This document shows, one piece after another, positions 33,837 to 42,583 of a DNA stretch of 64,000 bases. Every line of letters begins with the position of its first letter. The stretch's first letter is position 1. The position numbers and the translations under genes were made by a program. Source of the stretch: JAEYZS01 sp964469265 (lineage in GTDB: Bacteria; Bdellovibrionota; Bdellovibrionia; Bdellovibrionales; JAEYZS01); assembly GCA_964469265.1 (NCBI GenBank), contig CAYXYF010000005.1:30772-94771 (forward strand), in the 5' to 3' direction. The notes beneath the pieces are model-generated. The model saw nothing but the letters and a program-made list of their open reading frames with translations, did no database searches and was not told the DNA's origin.

Positions 33837-34430
33837 TTAGTTCATGTTATTGATAGAGACCGAACAATTATTTCCTGTCTGGAAGGTGTCAGCTGCAGCA
33901 TCTTGAGATTTTAAATATTTCTCATTGATAACGACAGTTGAAAAGCTCTTTGCATCAAGGGCTGCAATTGAAAAATTATTCTGGTCAAAGGTACTTTCCA
34001 AGCCCGAGAACAAGAAAAGTTGCTCTGGGGCGTGCTGAGGATCGTTTAGCGGGTAAGTCATCATCGTAAATGGAGATGTGTAATCGCCAAAGTACTCTAC
34101 GGGAAACCCAGTTTGACGGACGAGTTGAGCGACCATGGATAAGTCCTCAAGAGTCGAAACACGAATAATTCTTTCTGAAATATTATCAACGAAGAAGTAA
34201 GTGGACGTCCAAGTGTCACTACTGTAACTGCAAATCAGGGATTTGCTTTCGGGATCAATTTCGTGAGTTGGGTTAAAATAGTTTCCGATATGGCTTATAA
34301 GCTGCAATTCTCGGTTGGATTTTTGGCATTCAATAGCAATTGAAATTTGATCAGGGCAATGGAAGTTCTCGGCAATAGCAAATGCGCTCTCAAATAAACT
34401 AAAAATAAGAACGAAAACGAAAACTTTCAT
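33837..34430 (-). CDS. secreted protein, unknown function
   Basis: 197 residues from the ATG at 34430, with GAGGAG about 9 bases upstream. An upstream in-frame start exists but lacks a ribosome binding site. Signal peptide KVFVFVLIFSLFESAFA. The mature part has four Cys, likely two disulphides. Nothing recognised. A possible promoter on the minus strand (TTCAAA, 17 bases, TATAGT) lies in the divergent gap shared with the CDF transporter. Confidence 0.6.
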   Translation of the reverse strand: MKVFVFVLIFSLFESAFAIAENFHCPDQISIAIECQKSNRELQLISHIGNYFNPTHEIDPESKSLICSYSSDTWTSTYFFVDNISERIIRVSTLEDLSMVAQLVRQTGFPVEYFGDYTSPFTMMTYPLNDPQHAPEQLFLFSGLESTFDQNNFSIAALDAKSFSTVVINEKYLKSQDAAADTFQTGNNCSVSINNMN

Positions 34431-34586
34431 CAAACAACACTCCTCAATGTCAGCGGTTGCTCTACTATATAGCCAGCAGCTGTTATTTTGAATGTCTATT
34501 GCCAAACTTGATGAAAATTACACAGTGCCTATTTGGGTCTTTTTGATTACATATTTGAGATTTAGTAGCTAAGATCAAAACATCAA

Positions 34587-35612
34587 GTGAGCAACGTAAC
34601 TGAATCAAACAATTTAGAGCAAGACAAGATCCGCCTTAAGATCGCGTGGCTTTCTTTGGTCATCGGCGCGATTTTGCTGATTTTCAAATTTTGGGCTTAC
34701 GAAATAACAAGCTCAAAGGCAATTCTCTCAGATGCCCTTGAGAGTATCGTCAACGTGCTAGGTGCAATGATTGCCCTATTCACAATTTCCATTGCCGCAA
34801 AGCCTGCAGATAAGGATCATCCCTACGGACACGGCAAGGCTGAGTACTTCTCAGTGGCTTTTGAAGGTGGCTTTATCACCTTTGCTGCGGTTTTGATTTT
34901 TTACGAGGCGATTTCTTCACTCATTACAAGAAACGAGCTTCAAAATATTGATATTGGTATCTACGTGACGGCAGGGGCGGGTTTAGTAAACGGCTTATTT
35001 GGGGCGTACCTTAAAAGAAAAGGTAAGACCCTTGATTCTTTAGCGTTACAAGGAAGTGGCGATCACTTGATTTCAGATGCCGTGACTAGCGCATGTTTGA
35101 TTGTTGGTTTAATCGTCGTGCAAATGACGGGAGCTTTTTGGATTGATGCTGTCCTTGCGCTAATTTTAGGTATTTTCTTAGCTAAAACAGGCATCGGTCT
35201 TGTTAAAAAATCACTCGACGGCCTCATGGATGCTGAGGACTTAGATGTTATTCGAAGAATAGGAAAAGTTTTTGCAAAAAACGTCTTCCCTGGCATCATA
35301 AGAATACATTACACACGAGTTATTCGTTCAGGAAGATACCACCATATTGATGCGCACCTAGTGGTTCCTGAATTTTGGGATGTCACTAAAGCCCATGCCG
35401 AGGCTGGACGTTTTGAAAAATTGGTCTTTAAGGAATATCCTAACGAAGGCGAATTGCACTTTCATCTTGATCCATGTCGTAGGGCTTATTGCGAGGTCTG
35501 TGATCTTGCCGACTGCCCCATAAGACAAAAGCCGTTTAAAAAACGGCTTTCGTTTACACTAGAGGAACTCACTAACCCCGAAGAACCAGAACCTTTTAGA
35601 GAAGAGAAATAA
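34587..35612 (+). CDS. cation diffusion facilitator (divalent metal exporter)
   Basis: 341 residues from a GTG. Six membrane helices in the first 210 residues with the transport-site motifs SDALESIVNV (a Glu where most have His or Asp), DHPYGHGKAE and DHLISDAVTS, followed by the cytoplasmic ferredoxin-like domain (VIRSGRYHHIDAH). Exports zinc, iron, cobalt or similar by proton antiport. The C-terminus adds a Cys-rich stretch, CRRAYCEVCDLADCPIR, that standard CDF proteins lack and that could bind metal. Stop two bases from that of the convergent gene. Confidence 0.88.
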   Translation: MSNVTESNNLEQDKIRLKIAWLSLVIGAILLIFKFWAYEITSSKAILSDALESIVNVLGAMIALFTISIAAKPADKDHPYGHGKAEYFSVAFEGGFITFAAVLIFYEAISSLITRNELQNIDIGIYVTAGAGLVNGLFGAYLKRKGKTLDSLALQGSGDHLISDAVTSACLIVGLIVVQMTGAFWIDAVLALILGIFLAKTGIGLVKKSLDGLMDAEDLDVIRRIGKVFAKNVFPGIIRIHYTRVIRSGRYHHIDAHLVVPEFWDVTKAHAEAGRFEKLVFKEYPNEGELHFHLDPCRRAYCEVCDLADCPIRQKPFKKRLSFTLEELTNPEEPEPFREEK

Positions 35613-35613
35613 A

Positions 35614-36063
35614 TTACTCTTTTGTCTCTGAGCTAGTAGTTGCAGCTGGTTTTTTGGAAGCTTTTTCAGCTGGCTTATCTGTTGCTGTCTCTGCTGGAGC
35701 TGGTTTTGCAACTTTTGCCGTTTTAACCTTAGTATCAAGGATATCTTTTCTTAGTTTTTCAATATGCTTCATGATCGAAGTGTCTTTAAGCTTTAACTTC
35801 GTATTTAAAACGTCAATGGCTTTATCAGCAGCTTCAGATTCAGCTAACGGAACGATACTTTCGTTAAAAAACTTACTTTTCTTGGTTTCCGTAACAAGAT
35901 GCTTAGCTTGGGCCTCAACAATTTTGCCAGCGATCGTGATATTTTCCACCACTTGCTCTTTAATCTGCTCTTTGTTCTGAATCACGTGCTTTACTTGATC
36001 GATAAAAGCTCTTTTAGCGTCTTGTTGCGTTCTAGTCGATTTGGATTGGTTGTTTTCGCTCAT
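35614..36063 (-). CDS. basic, Lys/Ala-rich protein, unknown function
   Basis: 149 residues. The N-terminal 105 residues are helical and charged; the tail (about 110-149) is a low-complexity Lys, Ala, Pro and Thr run resembling the C-terminus of histone H1-like bacterial proteins. It may bind nucleic acid or act as a flexible linker. No signal peptide. Nothing more can be said from sequence. Confidence 0.55.
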   Translation of the reverse strand: MSENNQSKSTRTQQDAKRAFIDQVKHVIQNKEQIKEQVVENITIAGKIVEAQAKHLVTETKKSKFFNESIVPLAESEAADKAIDVLNTKLKLKDTSIMKHIEKLRKDILDTKVKTAKVAKPAPAETATDKPAEKASKKPAATTSSETKE

Positions 36064-36184
36064 CTTTCCTCCTTGGTTTGGAAAGACATGGTAGCACCAC
36101 GGTTCGGTTAATACCTAGGCAATTTTTATAATTTGGACCCATTGCTTGAACAATTGAGTTCCATTTGTTAATCCATTTTTCTCT

Positions 36185-36877
36185 ATGCGTAACATCTTTA
36201 ATCCAGCTTCAAATATCATTAATAAGGAATACACCCTTAATCCATATCTTCTAAAACTACGTGGCGAGTTTAAAAACGTTTATTTTGATTTAGAAGACGC
36301 AAAAAAATTGAAAGGGAAATGGAAACAAGATTCATTTAACGTGGCGCAGGACGTTCCTATGGACCTTGAGATAGGAACGGGCAATGGTTTTTTCTTTGCG
36401 CATCATTGTTTTCAAAATCCAGAACGCAGGGTAGTTGGTCTTGAAATTAAATACAAACCACTTCATCAAACATTAAAGCGAGCGCAGTCTCTGGGTGCGA
36501 CAAACGGCCGCGGTATTCGAATGCACGCCTCTGAAGTGGATCAGATTTTTGAGCCCAACGAAGTCGAGAATGTTTACATTTATTTTCCAGATCCGTGGCC
36601 AAAAAAAAGACACCATAAGAACAGATTAATTCAGCTGGATTTTCTACATCGCATTTATGATCTTCAAAAACAAAGTACGTTCTTTGAATTTAAAACTGAC
36701 AATAAAGAATATTTTGATTGGACGGTGGAACGATTAAAACAGAGTCCATACCGTATTGACCGCCTGACATATGATCTTCATAACTCCGAATGGGTGAATG
36801 AAAATTTTGAAACTCATTTTGAAAAGCTATGGACGACAAAAGGTTTAAAAACCATGCTCGTGCGCTGTTACAAATAA
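36185..36877 (+). CDS. trmB: tRNA (guanine-N7-)-methyltransferase
   Basis: 230 residues. Methylates G46 of tRNA using SAM. LEIGTGNGFFFAHH is the SAM-binding loop; YIYFPDPWPKKRHHKNRL is the TrmB signature; KTDNKEYFDW and THFEKLWTTKG close the active site. Full length. The 14 bases to the next stop codon are convergent. Confidence 0.95.
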   Translation: MRNIFNPASNIINKEYTLNPYLLKLRGEFKNVYFDLEDAKKLKGKWKQDSFNVAQDVPMDLEIGTGNGFFFAHHCFQNPERRVVGLEIKYKPLHQTLKRAQSLGATNGRGIRMHASEVDQIFEPNEVENVYIYFPDPWPKKRHHKNRLIQLDFLHRIYDLQKQSTFFEFKTDNKEYFDWTVERLKQSPYRIDRLTYDLHNSEWVNENFETHFEKLWTTKGLKTMLVRCYK

Positions 36878-36891
36878 TCCTAAAGATTAGT

Positions 36892-38040
36892 CTATAAAAA
36901 CTTATCTATAATTACTGGCGGTTGGGTTCCTATTTCTTGCAATGAGCGGTAGTTGTACTCAAGATCATAAGCCCCCGTGCCTTGAGGGTTGATGTAAGGA
37001 ACAATACTATACCCCGCCATCACATTGCTAATCCCTTTGATTTTGACATGCACACTCAGCTTATCGCCTGGATTTAAATGAATAACGTAAAGCTCTGACC
37101 CTTTAAACACCAGGGAACGATTAGAAAACTGAACCTCACCTTGAAAGGTTTGGGCGCGAGGTGGAATCTTGACTCGATCACAAGAACCTTTACAAACAGC
37201 GGGAAAAACAAAATCCTGCTTTTTGAGTGCAAAAGAAATTTTAGTTTGAAATGGATTTGAAAAATCCATTTTATAATCTAAAAGAAAAAAGGGTGCGGAG
37301 CCAAAATGAACCTTGAGCTGCGGCCTGATTTTTTGAAATTTTAGATTTAAAACATAAGACCACTGGGTTTTATCAGAGCCTCTTAAAACGATCCGACACT
37401 TTTGGTGAGGATAATAGTTTTGGATAGGAATATCCTCAAACACAGTGTCATCACTTAAAACTAAATCATTAAGAGTGATGCCTCGGGGCGTGGGCACAGA
37501 CACGACACTGCTAAATTTCTCACAATAGAGTTCAACCTGGGTCTTAGCTGACGTCGTTGTAATCAGGGTGTTTTGAAAATCAGTGTAGTTGATAGTTTGA
37601 GGGATATTTATTTCTGAAAGAAGCTCTTGAGATGAGATGCTTTTACTAAAACGGAAGGTCTTAGTGGAATGATTGGGGTTTTTAAGAATGAGTTCAAATT
37701 CGCAGTCAGCCACGCTACCTATTAAAAAAATACGAGGAGATACGATGGATTTAAACTGTAAAGGAAGGTGGGCCACAGGTTTTTCAAAAGTTGCACTTTC
37801 ATTTGCAGTGACGCAAACCGACCTTCCTGTAATACGGACATTGTCTATGGGGTTGGCGTTGTCATTGTCGTGGAAGTTGATGTAGTCATTAATTTTAAAT
37901 TGGTTTTGGTTTTTCACCTCAACCAGCTCTTGACCTTCTTGTGTGTAAAATTGAATCGATGGGGCCTTCCAGTTGTCGACGATGTTTTCTTTATCGCAAC
38001 CAAAGAATAACGGCGCTAGAAATAAAAATAAGAATTGCAT
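36892..38040 (-). CDS. lipoprotein, unknown function
   Basis: 382 residues from the ATG at 38040, chosen because AAGGAG stands 5 bases before it and a lipoprotein signal follows at once (FLFLFLAPLFFGC). The mature part looks all-beta, with repeated short strands and several Cys, as in surface adhesin-like lipoproteins. No named domain recognised. Confidence 0.65.
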   Translation of the reverse strand: MQFLFLFLAPLFFGCDKENIVDNWKAPSIQFYTQEGQELVEVKNQNQFKINDYINFHDNDNANPIDNVRITGRSVCVTANESATFEKPVAHLPLQFKSIVSPRIFLIGSVADCEFELILKNPNHSTKTFRFSKSISSQELLSEINIPQTINYTDFQNTLITTTSAKTQVELYCEKFSSVVSVPTPRGITLNDLVLSDDTVFEDIPIQNYYPHQKCRIVLRGSDKTQWSYVLNLKFQKIRPQLKVHFGSAPFFLLDYKMDFSNPFQTKISFALKKQDFVFPAVCKGSCDRVKIPPRAQTFQGEVQFSNRSLVFKGSELYVIHLNPGDKLSVHVKIKGISNVMAGYSIVPYINPQGTGAYDLEYNYRSLQEIGTQPPVIIDKFL

Positions 38041-38147
38041 AGATCTCCTTTTTGAAAAGTAGATATGCAAACTCAACATGCCAGTGAGGTATTAATAAAT
38101 TCTCGGTCATAGAGAAGTCGGACAAGAGTTTCGGACCAATGTACGGA

Positions 38148-38435
38148 TTACCAGTAATCCGTATCGATAACGATATCGCCGAGGATCCGAGTTTGACAGC
38201 TCATGCGCATGGGACCTGTAACGTCGTGGATTTCCTTCATGTCAATTTCAAGATCTTCTTCGGGGGAGAGGTTTTCTTTGCCTTCTATGATCTTTACCAT
38301 GCATCGAATGCAGACGCCCTCTCCACCACAGGACGAAGCCACTGGAATCCCGTTTTCATTGAGAACTTCGAAAAGATTCGCGCCCATAGGAACTTCGATC
38401 TCTTTTTGACTCTTTGCAAATCTGATCTTAGGCAT
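38148..38435 (-). CDS. 2Fe-2S ferredoxin
   Basis: 95 residues, plant-type ferredoxin fold. The cluster ligands are in SCGGEGVCIRC (C-x5-C-x2-C) and the later RMSCQTR. The spacing differs from the plant C-x4-C-x2-C; it fits the adrenodoxin-like bacterial type. An electron carrier for Fe-S assembly or oxygenases. It stands alone, facing trxB on the opposite strand, with a promoter region between. Confidence 0.85.
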   Translation of the reverse strand: MPKIRFAKSQKEIEVPMGANLFEVLNENGIPVASSCGGEGVCIRCMVKIIEGKENLSPEEDLEIDMKEIHDVTGPMRMSCQTRILGDIVIDTDYW

Positions 38436-38503
38436 GGCCCATATTGAATATATTGGCTATAGGAGTCAACAAGAAGCTAAATTGCCGAGCTTCACTTGTT
38501 AAA

Positions 38504-38532
38504 TTGTCATGCAATGCCATATTTGCTATATC
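38504..38532 (+). promoter_or_regulatory. candidate promoter for trxB
   Basis: TTGTCA (38504-38509), 17 bases, TATATC (38527-38532). Predicted leader about 30 bases. Confidence 0.5.
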
Positions 38533-38568
38533 TAACTATCCAATATTTTTGAGTAACTTGAGGTAAGA

Positions 38569-39495
38569 ATGAGTATTGAAAAAGTGATTATTATCGGATC
38601 GGGGCCCGCAGGATATACGGCTGCAATTTACTCCGCGAGAGCAAACCTTAAACCTGTCTTATTTGAAGGCGATGAGCCTGGTGGACAGTTAATGACAACA
38701 ACGGACGTAGAAAATTATCCAGGGTTTGCCGACGGTGTCATGGGACCTGAGATGATGCAGGTGTTTAGAAAACAAGCTGAGCGCTTCGGAACTCGTATGA
38801 TCTCTAAGAGAGTAGACAAGGTCGATTTTTCAAAAAGACCTTATAAGGTGTGGGTCGACGGCCAAGAGTACCAAGCACAAACAGTAATCATTTCAACGGG
38901 TGCAACAGCTAAGCTTCTTAACATTGAATCTGAAAAAAAGTTCTGGGGAAAGGGTGTTTCTGCATGTGCAACATGTGATGGCGCCTTCTTTAAAGATGTT
39001 GAAGTTGCAATTGTGGGCGGCGGCGATACTGCAATGGAAGAAGCATTATTCTTAACAAGATATGCCACTAAAGTTCATGTCATTCACAGACGCGATACCT
39101 TTAGAGCATCAAAAATTATGGCTGACCGAGTTTTGAACCATGAAAAAATCAGTGTGATCTGGAACAGTGAAGTTGAAGAAGTCTTCGGTGATCGAATTGT
39201 TCGTGGAGTGAAGATTAAGAATACAAAAGATGGTTCTATCTCTGAGCTTCCTGTTGAAGGTTTGTTTGTGGCAATCGGGCATAAGCCAAATACTGACATC
39301 TTTAAGGGTCAAATTGATCTCAATGACGTGGGCTACATCCTCACGAAACCAGATTCGACATTCACAAATGTCGATGGAGTATTTGCATGTGGTGACGTGC
39401 AAGACCCTGTCTATAGACAAGCTGTTACGGCAGCGGGCACGGGGTGCATGGCTGCAATCGATGCGGAAAGATGGTTAGAAAAAAATCACATGTAA
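38569..39495 (+). CDS. trxB: thioredoxin reductase
   Basis: 308 residues. FAD enzyme that reduces thioredoxin with NADPH. GSGPAGYTAAIYSARA binds FAD, CATCDG holds the redox Cys pair (133, 136), GGGDTAMEEA is the NADPH-binding loop, and FACGDVQDPVYRQA closes the FAD site. GAGGT before the ATG serves as ribosome binding site. Followed closely by a response regulator gene on the same strand (11-base gap), perhaps one transcript. Confidence 0.96.
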   Translation: MSIEKVIIIGSGPAGYTAAIYSARANLKPVLFEGDEPGGQLMTTTDVENYPGFADGVMGPEMMQVFRKQAERFGTRMISKRVDKVDFSKRPYKVWVDGQEYQAQTVIISTGATAKLLNIESEKKFWGKGVSACATCDGAFFKDVEVAIVGGGDTAMEEALFLTRYATKVHVIHRRDTFRASKIMADRVLNHEKISVIWNSEVEEVFGDRIVRGVKIKNTKDGSISELPVEGLFVAIGHKPNTDIFKGQIDLNDVGYILTKPDSTFTNVDGVFACGDVQDPVYRQAVTAAGTGCMAAIDAERWLEKNHM

Positions 39496-39506
39496 AAGGC
39501 GAGGCC

Positions 39507-40001
39507 ATGTCGAAGAAAATCAATACGAAGTCTCTGATAGACAAAATCGAAAAGCTCACAAAAGAGAAAATGACCCAACAAGAGGTTGTTTCTTTAGATC
39601 AATTTCGGTCTCTACAAAAGAAAGAAGATCCTAAAACGATATTAGTTATCGATGATGATGAAAGTGTGAGAGCCGCCCTTCGAAGACTTTTTGAAACCGA
39701 GGGCTACAAAGTTATTTCTGCAGCCGACGGAACTCAGCTGTCAGATGTATTGGATGATTCACCCATTGACCTTATTGTGTTAGATATCGGACTTCCGTGG
39801 TTAAACGGCTATGAGCTTGCAAAGCTACTCAAAGAACATGAAGACCTTAAGAAGATTCCTTTGGTCTTTTTATCTGCAAAAACAAGTGAGCTAGATGTAA
39901 AACGCGGGTTTGAAGTCGGGGCAGACGATTACATCAAAAAACCTTTTGAAGTTGATCAAATCAAAAAGGCCGTCCAAACCCTTCTTAAACTAAGAGCTTA
40001 A
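39507..40001 (+). CDS. single-domain response regulator
   Basis: 164 residues from the ATG at 39507 (AAGGCGAGG upstream). A 45-residue charged N-terminal extension leads into one CheY-type receiver (about 46-164): VIDDDESVRAALRRL supplies the acidic pocket, LIVLDIGLPWLNGYEL the phospho-acceptor Asp, VFLSAKT the Thr/Ser, and DYIKKPF the Lys. No output domain, so it acts by protein contact. No kinase adjacent. The stop interlocks with the Opp gene inside a perfect hairpin. Confidence 0.88.
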   Translation: MSKKINTKSLIDKIEKLTKEKMTQQEVVSLDQFRSLQKKEDPKTILVIDDDESVRAALRRLFETEGYKVISAADGTQLSDVLDDSPIDLIVLDIGLPWLNGYELAKLLKEHEDLKKIPLVFLSAKTSELDVKRGFEVGADDYIKKPFEVDQIKKAVQTLLKLRA

Positions 40002-40017
40002 AGGCTTAAGCTCTTAG
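39990..40017. terminator. perfect hairpin spanning two interlocked stop codons
   Basis: CTAAGAGCTTAA (39990-40001)/TTAAGCTCTTAG (40006-40017), 12 bp with an AGGC loop. Contains both stop codons of the convergent response-regulator and Opp genes. No T-run, so it may protect RNA ends, not terminate. Confidence 0.5.
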
Positions 40018-41719
40018 GAATTCCCTTTGGAATAGCACTTAGAAGTTTTTTAGTATATTCGTGCTGCGGATTTTCGTAGATGGATAGGGCATCGCTCTTC
40101 TCAACGACTTTTCCGTTGTACATAACTGCAACTTCATCTGCGATGAATTTTACAACCGCAAGATCATGCGAAATAAAGATATACGTTAAATCCATTTCTT
40201 TTTGTAAATCTAAGAGTAAATTTAAGATTTGAGCTTGAATGGAAACATCAAGTGCAGAGACAGACTCATCACAAATAATAAAGTCGGGCTGGACAGCAAG
40301 TGCTCTTGCAATACAAATTCTTTGGCGTTGTCCACCTGAGAATTCATGGGGGTAACGGTTTAAAAACTTTCGCTCAAGTCCAACTTTATCCATGAGCTCA
40401 GCTGCCATTTCCATGCGCTCGTCTTTGTTCTTTCCAAGACCATGAATAGCCATAGGCTCTGTGATGGCACTAGCAATTGTCATTCTTGGATTTAAAGAAG
40501 CATACGGATCTTGGAAAATGATCTGCATTTTTCTTCGAAGTTTACGTAGATCAGTTGAGTTTAGTGAAGGAATATTCACGCCGTTATACTTGATCTCACC
40601 AGAGGTCGGTTCAATTAATCTTAAAATGGTTCGTCCAAGAGTAGACTTACCACAGCCTGACTCTCCAACTAGTCCCAAAGTTCTTCCTTTGCGGACTTCG
40701 AGGCTAACACCGTCGACGGCCTTTACGTGAGAGCGAACTTTACCAAAGATTCCGCCCTTAATCGGAAAATGTTTTTTAACATCTTTAAGTTCAAGAAGGA
40801 CTGGATGCTCTGCCGAGATTGGCTTGATGATTTTTTCTTTAGCCATCGCTGCCACATCAAAGGTTTTCGCAGTTCCATCAGCACTCATAAAGTCACTGAC
40901 CGTTGGCAGTCTTAATGGATTTCTTTCAAGTGATGGTCTGCAAGCTAAGAGCCCTTTTGTATAAGGATGTTTTGGGTCTTTAAAAATCTGTTCAGTTGTT
41001 CCTTTTTCAACAATGTCCCCACGATACATAACAACGACTTCGTCAGCAATATCTGCAATCACACCTAAGTCGTGAGTAATGAACAGCATACTCATTTTAT
41101 ATTTTTTCTGAAGGTCATGGAGAAGCTCTAAGATTTGCTTTTGAATCGTAACATCAAGGGCAGTGGTGGGTTCATCGGCAATAAGAAGCGACGGATTGCA
41201 TGCAATCGCCATTGCAATCATGATCCTTTGTCTTTGTCCGCCAGATAGTTCATGCGGATAAGACTTAATTCTTTTCTCTGGATCAGGGATTCCAACTTGA
41301 TCCATAAGTTCTAATGTTTTTCCATGTGCCTCTTTTTTAGAAACATTTTGATGAAGTAAGATCGTCTCAGCAATTTGATCGCCTACGGTGAAGACAGGGT
41401 TTAAAGAGGTCATTGGCTCCTGGAAAATCATGGAGATTTTATTTCCACGAATTTCTCTCATCTTAGACTCTCGTAGCTTTAGAAGGTCGGTCCCGTCAAA
41501 CGTGATGGATCCACTGGAGATGTCGCCAGGTGGATTTGGAATCAAACGCATAATCGATAAAGAGGTCACACTCTTTCCTGAACCAGATTCTCCCACAAGC
41601 CCCACGGTCTTCCCGCGTGGAATGTTAAACGAGATATTTTTAACGGCCTTTACTATGCCGTCATCAGTTTTAAAGTCGATTGAAAGGTTTTTTATTTCTA
41701 CGAGATTATCCGACACCAT
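39998..41719 (-). CDS. fused two-domain oligopeptide-type ABC transporter ATPase
   Basis: 573 residues from the ATG at 41719. The start is set by GGGGG just upstream and by the family beginning. Two complete OppD/OppF-type ATPases in one chain. The first has GESGSGKSVT, HELSGGQRQRIMIAM and LIADEPTTALDVTIQ; the second GESGCGKSTLGR, HEFSGGQRQRICIAR and IICDESVSALDVSIQ (Ser where Pro is usual). This is the GsiA layout for peptide or glutathione uptake. No permease or binding protein is adjacent, so its partners are elsewhere. Confidence 0.93.
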   Translation of the reverse strand: MVSDNLVEIKNLSIDFKTDDGIVKAVKNISFNIPRGKTVGLVGESGSGKSVTSLSIMRLIPNPPGDISSGSITFDGTDLLKLRESKMREIRGNKISMIFQEPMTSLNPVFTVGDQIAETILLHQNVSKKEAHGKTLELMDQVGIPDPEKRIKSYPHELSGGQRQRIMIAMAIACNPSLLIADEPTTALDVTIQKQILELLHDLQKKYKMSMLFITHDLGVIADIADEVVVMYRGDIVEKGTTEQIFKDPKHPYTKGLLACRPSLERNPLRLPTVSDFMSADGTAKTFDVAAMAKEKIIKPISAEHPVLLELKDVKKHFPIKGGIFGKVRSHVKAVDGVSLEVRKGRTLGLVGESGCGKSTLGRTILRLIEPTSGEIKYNGVNIPSLNSTDLRKLRRKMQIIFQDPYASLNPRMTIASAITEPMAIHGLGKNKDERMEMAAELMDKVGLERKFLNRYPHEFSGGQRQRICIARALAVQPDFIICDESVSALDVSIQAQILNLLLDLQKEMDLTYIFISHDLAVVKFIADEVAVMYNGKVVEKSDALSIYENPQHEYTKKLLSAIPKGIPKSLSL

Positions 41720-41754
41720 TTCCCCCAAAACTTTTTGAACATGGTTGAATTTGA

Positions 41755-41783
41755 TTAATAGCCATTGTCCTACGAAATGGCAA
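41755..41783 (-). promoter_or_regulatory. candidate promoter for the Opp-type ATPase gene
   Basis: On the minus strand, TTGCCA (41783-41778), 17 bases, TATTAA (41760-41755); leader about 30 bases to the ATG at 41719. Confidence 0.5.
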
Positions 41784-41929
41784 AAACTCAAATCAAATCC
41801 AGAGCATAACTCTAATTTTCCCCTCCGCACTCGCCTTTCCGCGTTATCGACGAATGGTGCAAAACAGCTCTACTCTGCGCTGAAAGAGTTACTGATGCAA
41901 AGGTAGCGCCAATATGCTATTTTTTAGAA

Positions 41930-42583
41930 ATGACATTAAGAGCAAAAACCGATTCAGAAAGTTTTATTCAAAAATTTTACGCACAAGATGAGGATCTCTT
42001 TCTTGAGATGAGAAGTAAGGCCCGAGAAAAAAAGTGCGAGCACATGATGGTTGCACCCAGTGAGACAAGACTTTTGCAATCCTTAGTTGAAGTCCACGGC
42101 ACAAAAAACCTTGTCGAGATTGGAACTTTATTTGGGTATACCGCAATTTCTTTTGCTAAGGGAATCGGTGAGGGCGGAAAAGTTTGGACGTTAGAAAAGA
42201 GTCCTGAAAATGCTGAAATTGCTAAAGGTTTTATTAATCAAACGCCATACAAAAATCGAATCGAAGTTGTTGTAGGCGACGCCCATGAAAACTTAAGTTC
42301 GCTTTCATCAGAGGGTCCGTTTGACTGTGTATTTATTGATGCAGATAAAAGTGGATACGTCGATTACCTATTATGGGCAGAAAAAAATCTGAAATCAGGC
42401 GGTCTTGTCATTGCGGATAATACATTTTTAAGAGGTTCGGTGTGGGGAGCAGAAGTTAAAGGCTACTCTGAAAAGCAGTCCACCAAGATGCTAGAGTTTC
42501 ATCAAATCTTTTCAGATCAAACTCGCTTTAAATCTACGATCTACCCAAGCTTTGACGGAATCGCGGTCGGCATTAAAGTTTAA
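41930..42583 (+). CDS. class I SAM-dependent O-methyltransferase
   Basis: 217 residues, like the catechol/caffeoyl-CoA O-methyltransferase group. VEIGTLFGYTAISFAKG binds SAM, FDCVFIDADKSGYVDY holds the metal Asp, and IADNTFLRGSVW the second metal-ligand region. Substrate unknown; bacterial members act on many catechols. Stop interlocked (TTAA) with the convergent gene. Confidence 0.9.
   Translation: MTLRAKTDSESFIQKFYAQDEDLFLEMRSKAREKKCEHMMVAPSETRLLQSLVEVHGTKNLVEIGTLFGYTAISFAKGIGEGGKVWTLEKSPENAEIAKGFINQTPYKNRIEVVVGDAHENLSSLSSEGPFDCVFIDADKSGYVDYLLWAEKNLKSGGLVIADNTFLRGSVWGAEVKGYSEKQSTKMLEFHQIFSDQTRFKSTIYPSFDGIAVGIKV

Noticed and set aside
35614..36063. Histone H1-like DNA-binding protein
   Set aside because: Only the low-complexity Lys/Ala tail resembles it; the N-terminal domain is unmatched, so no function is claimed.
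41830..41929. tRNA gene in the gap before the O-methyltransferase
   Set aside because: No GTTCGAATC-type T-loop and no clover-leaf arms can be fitted. No other intergenic gap showed a convincing tRNA.
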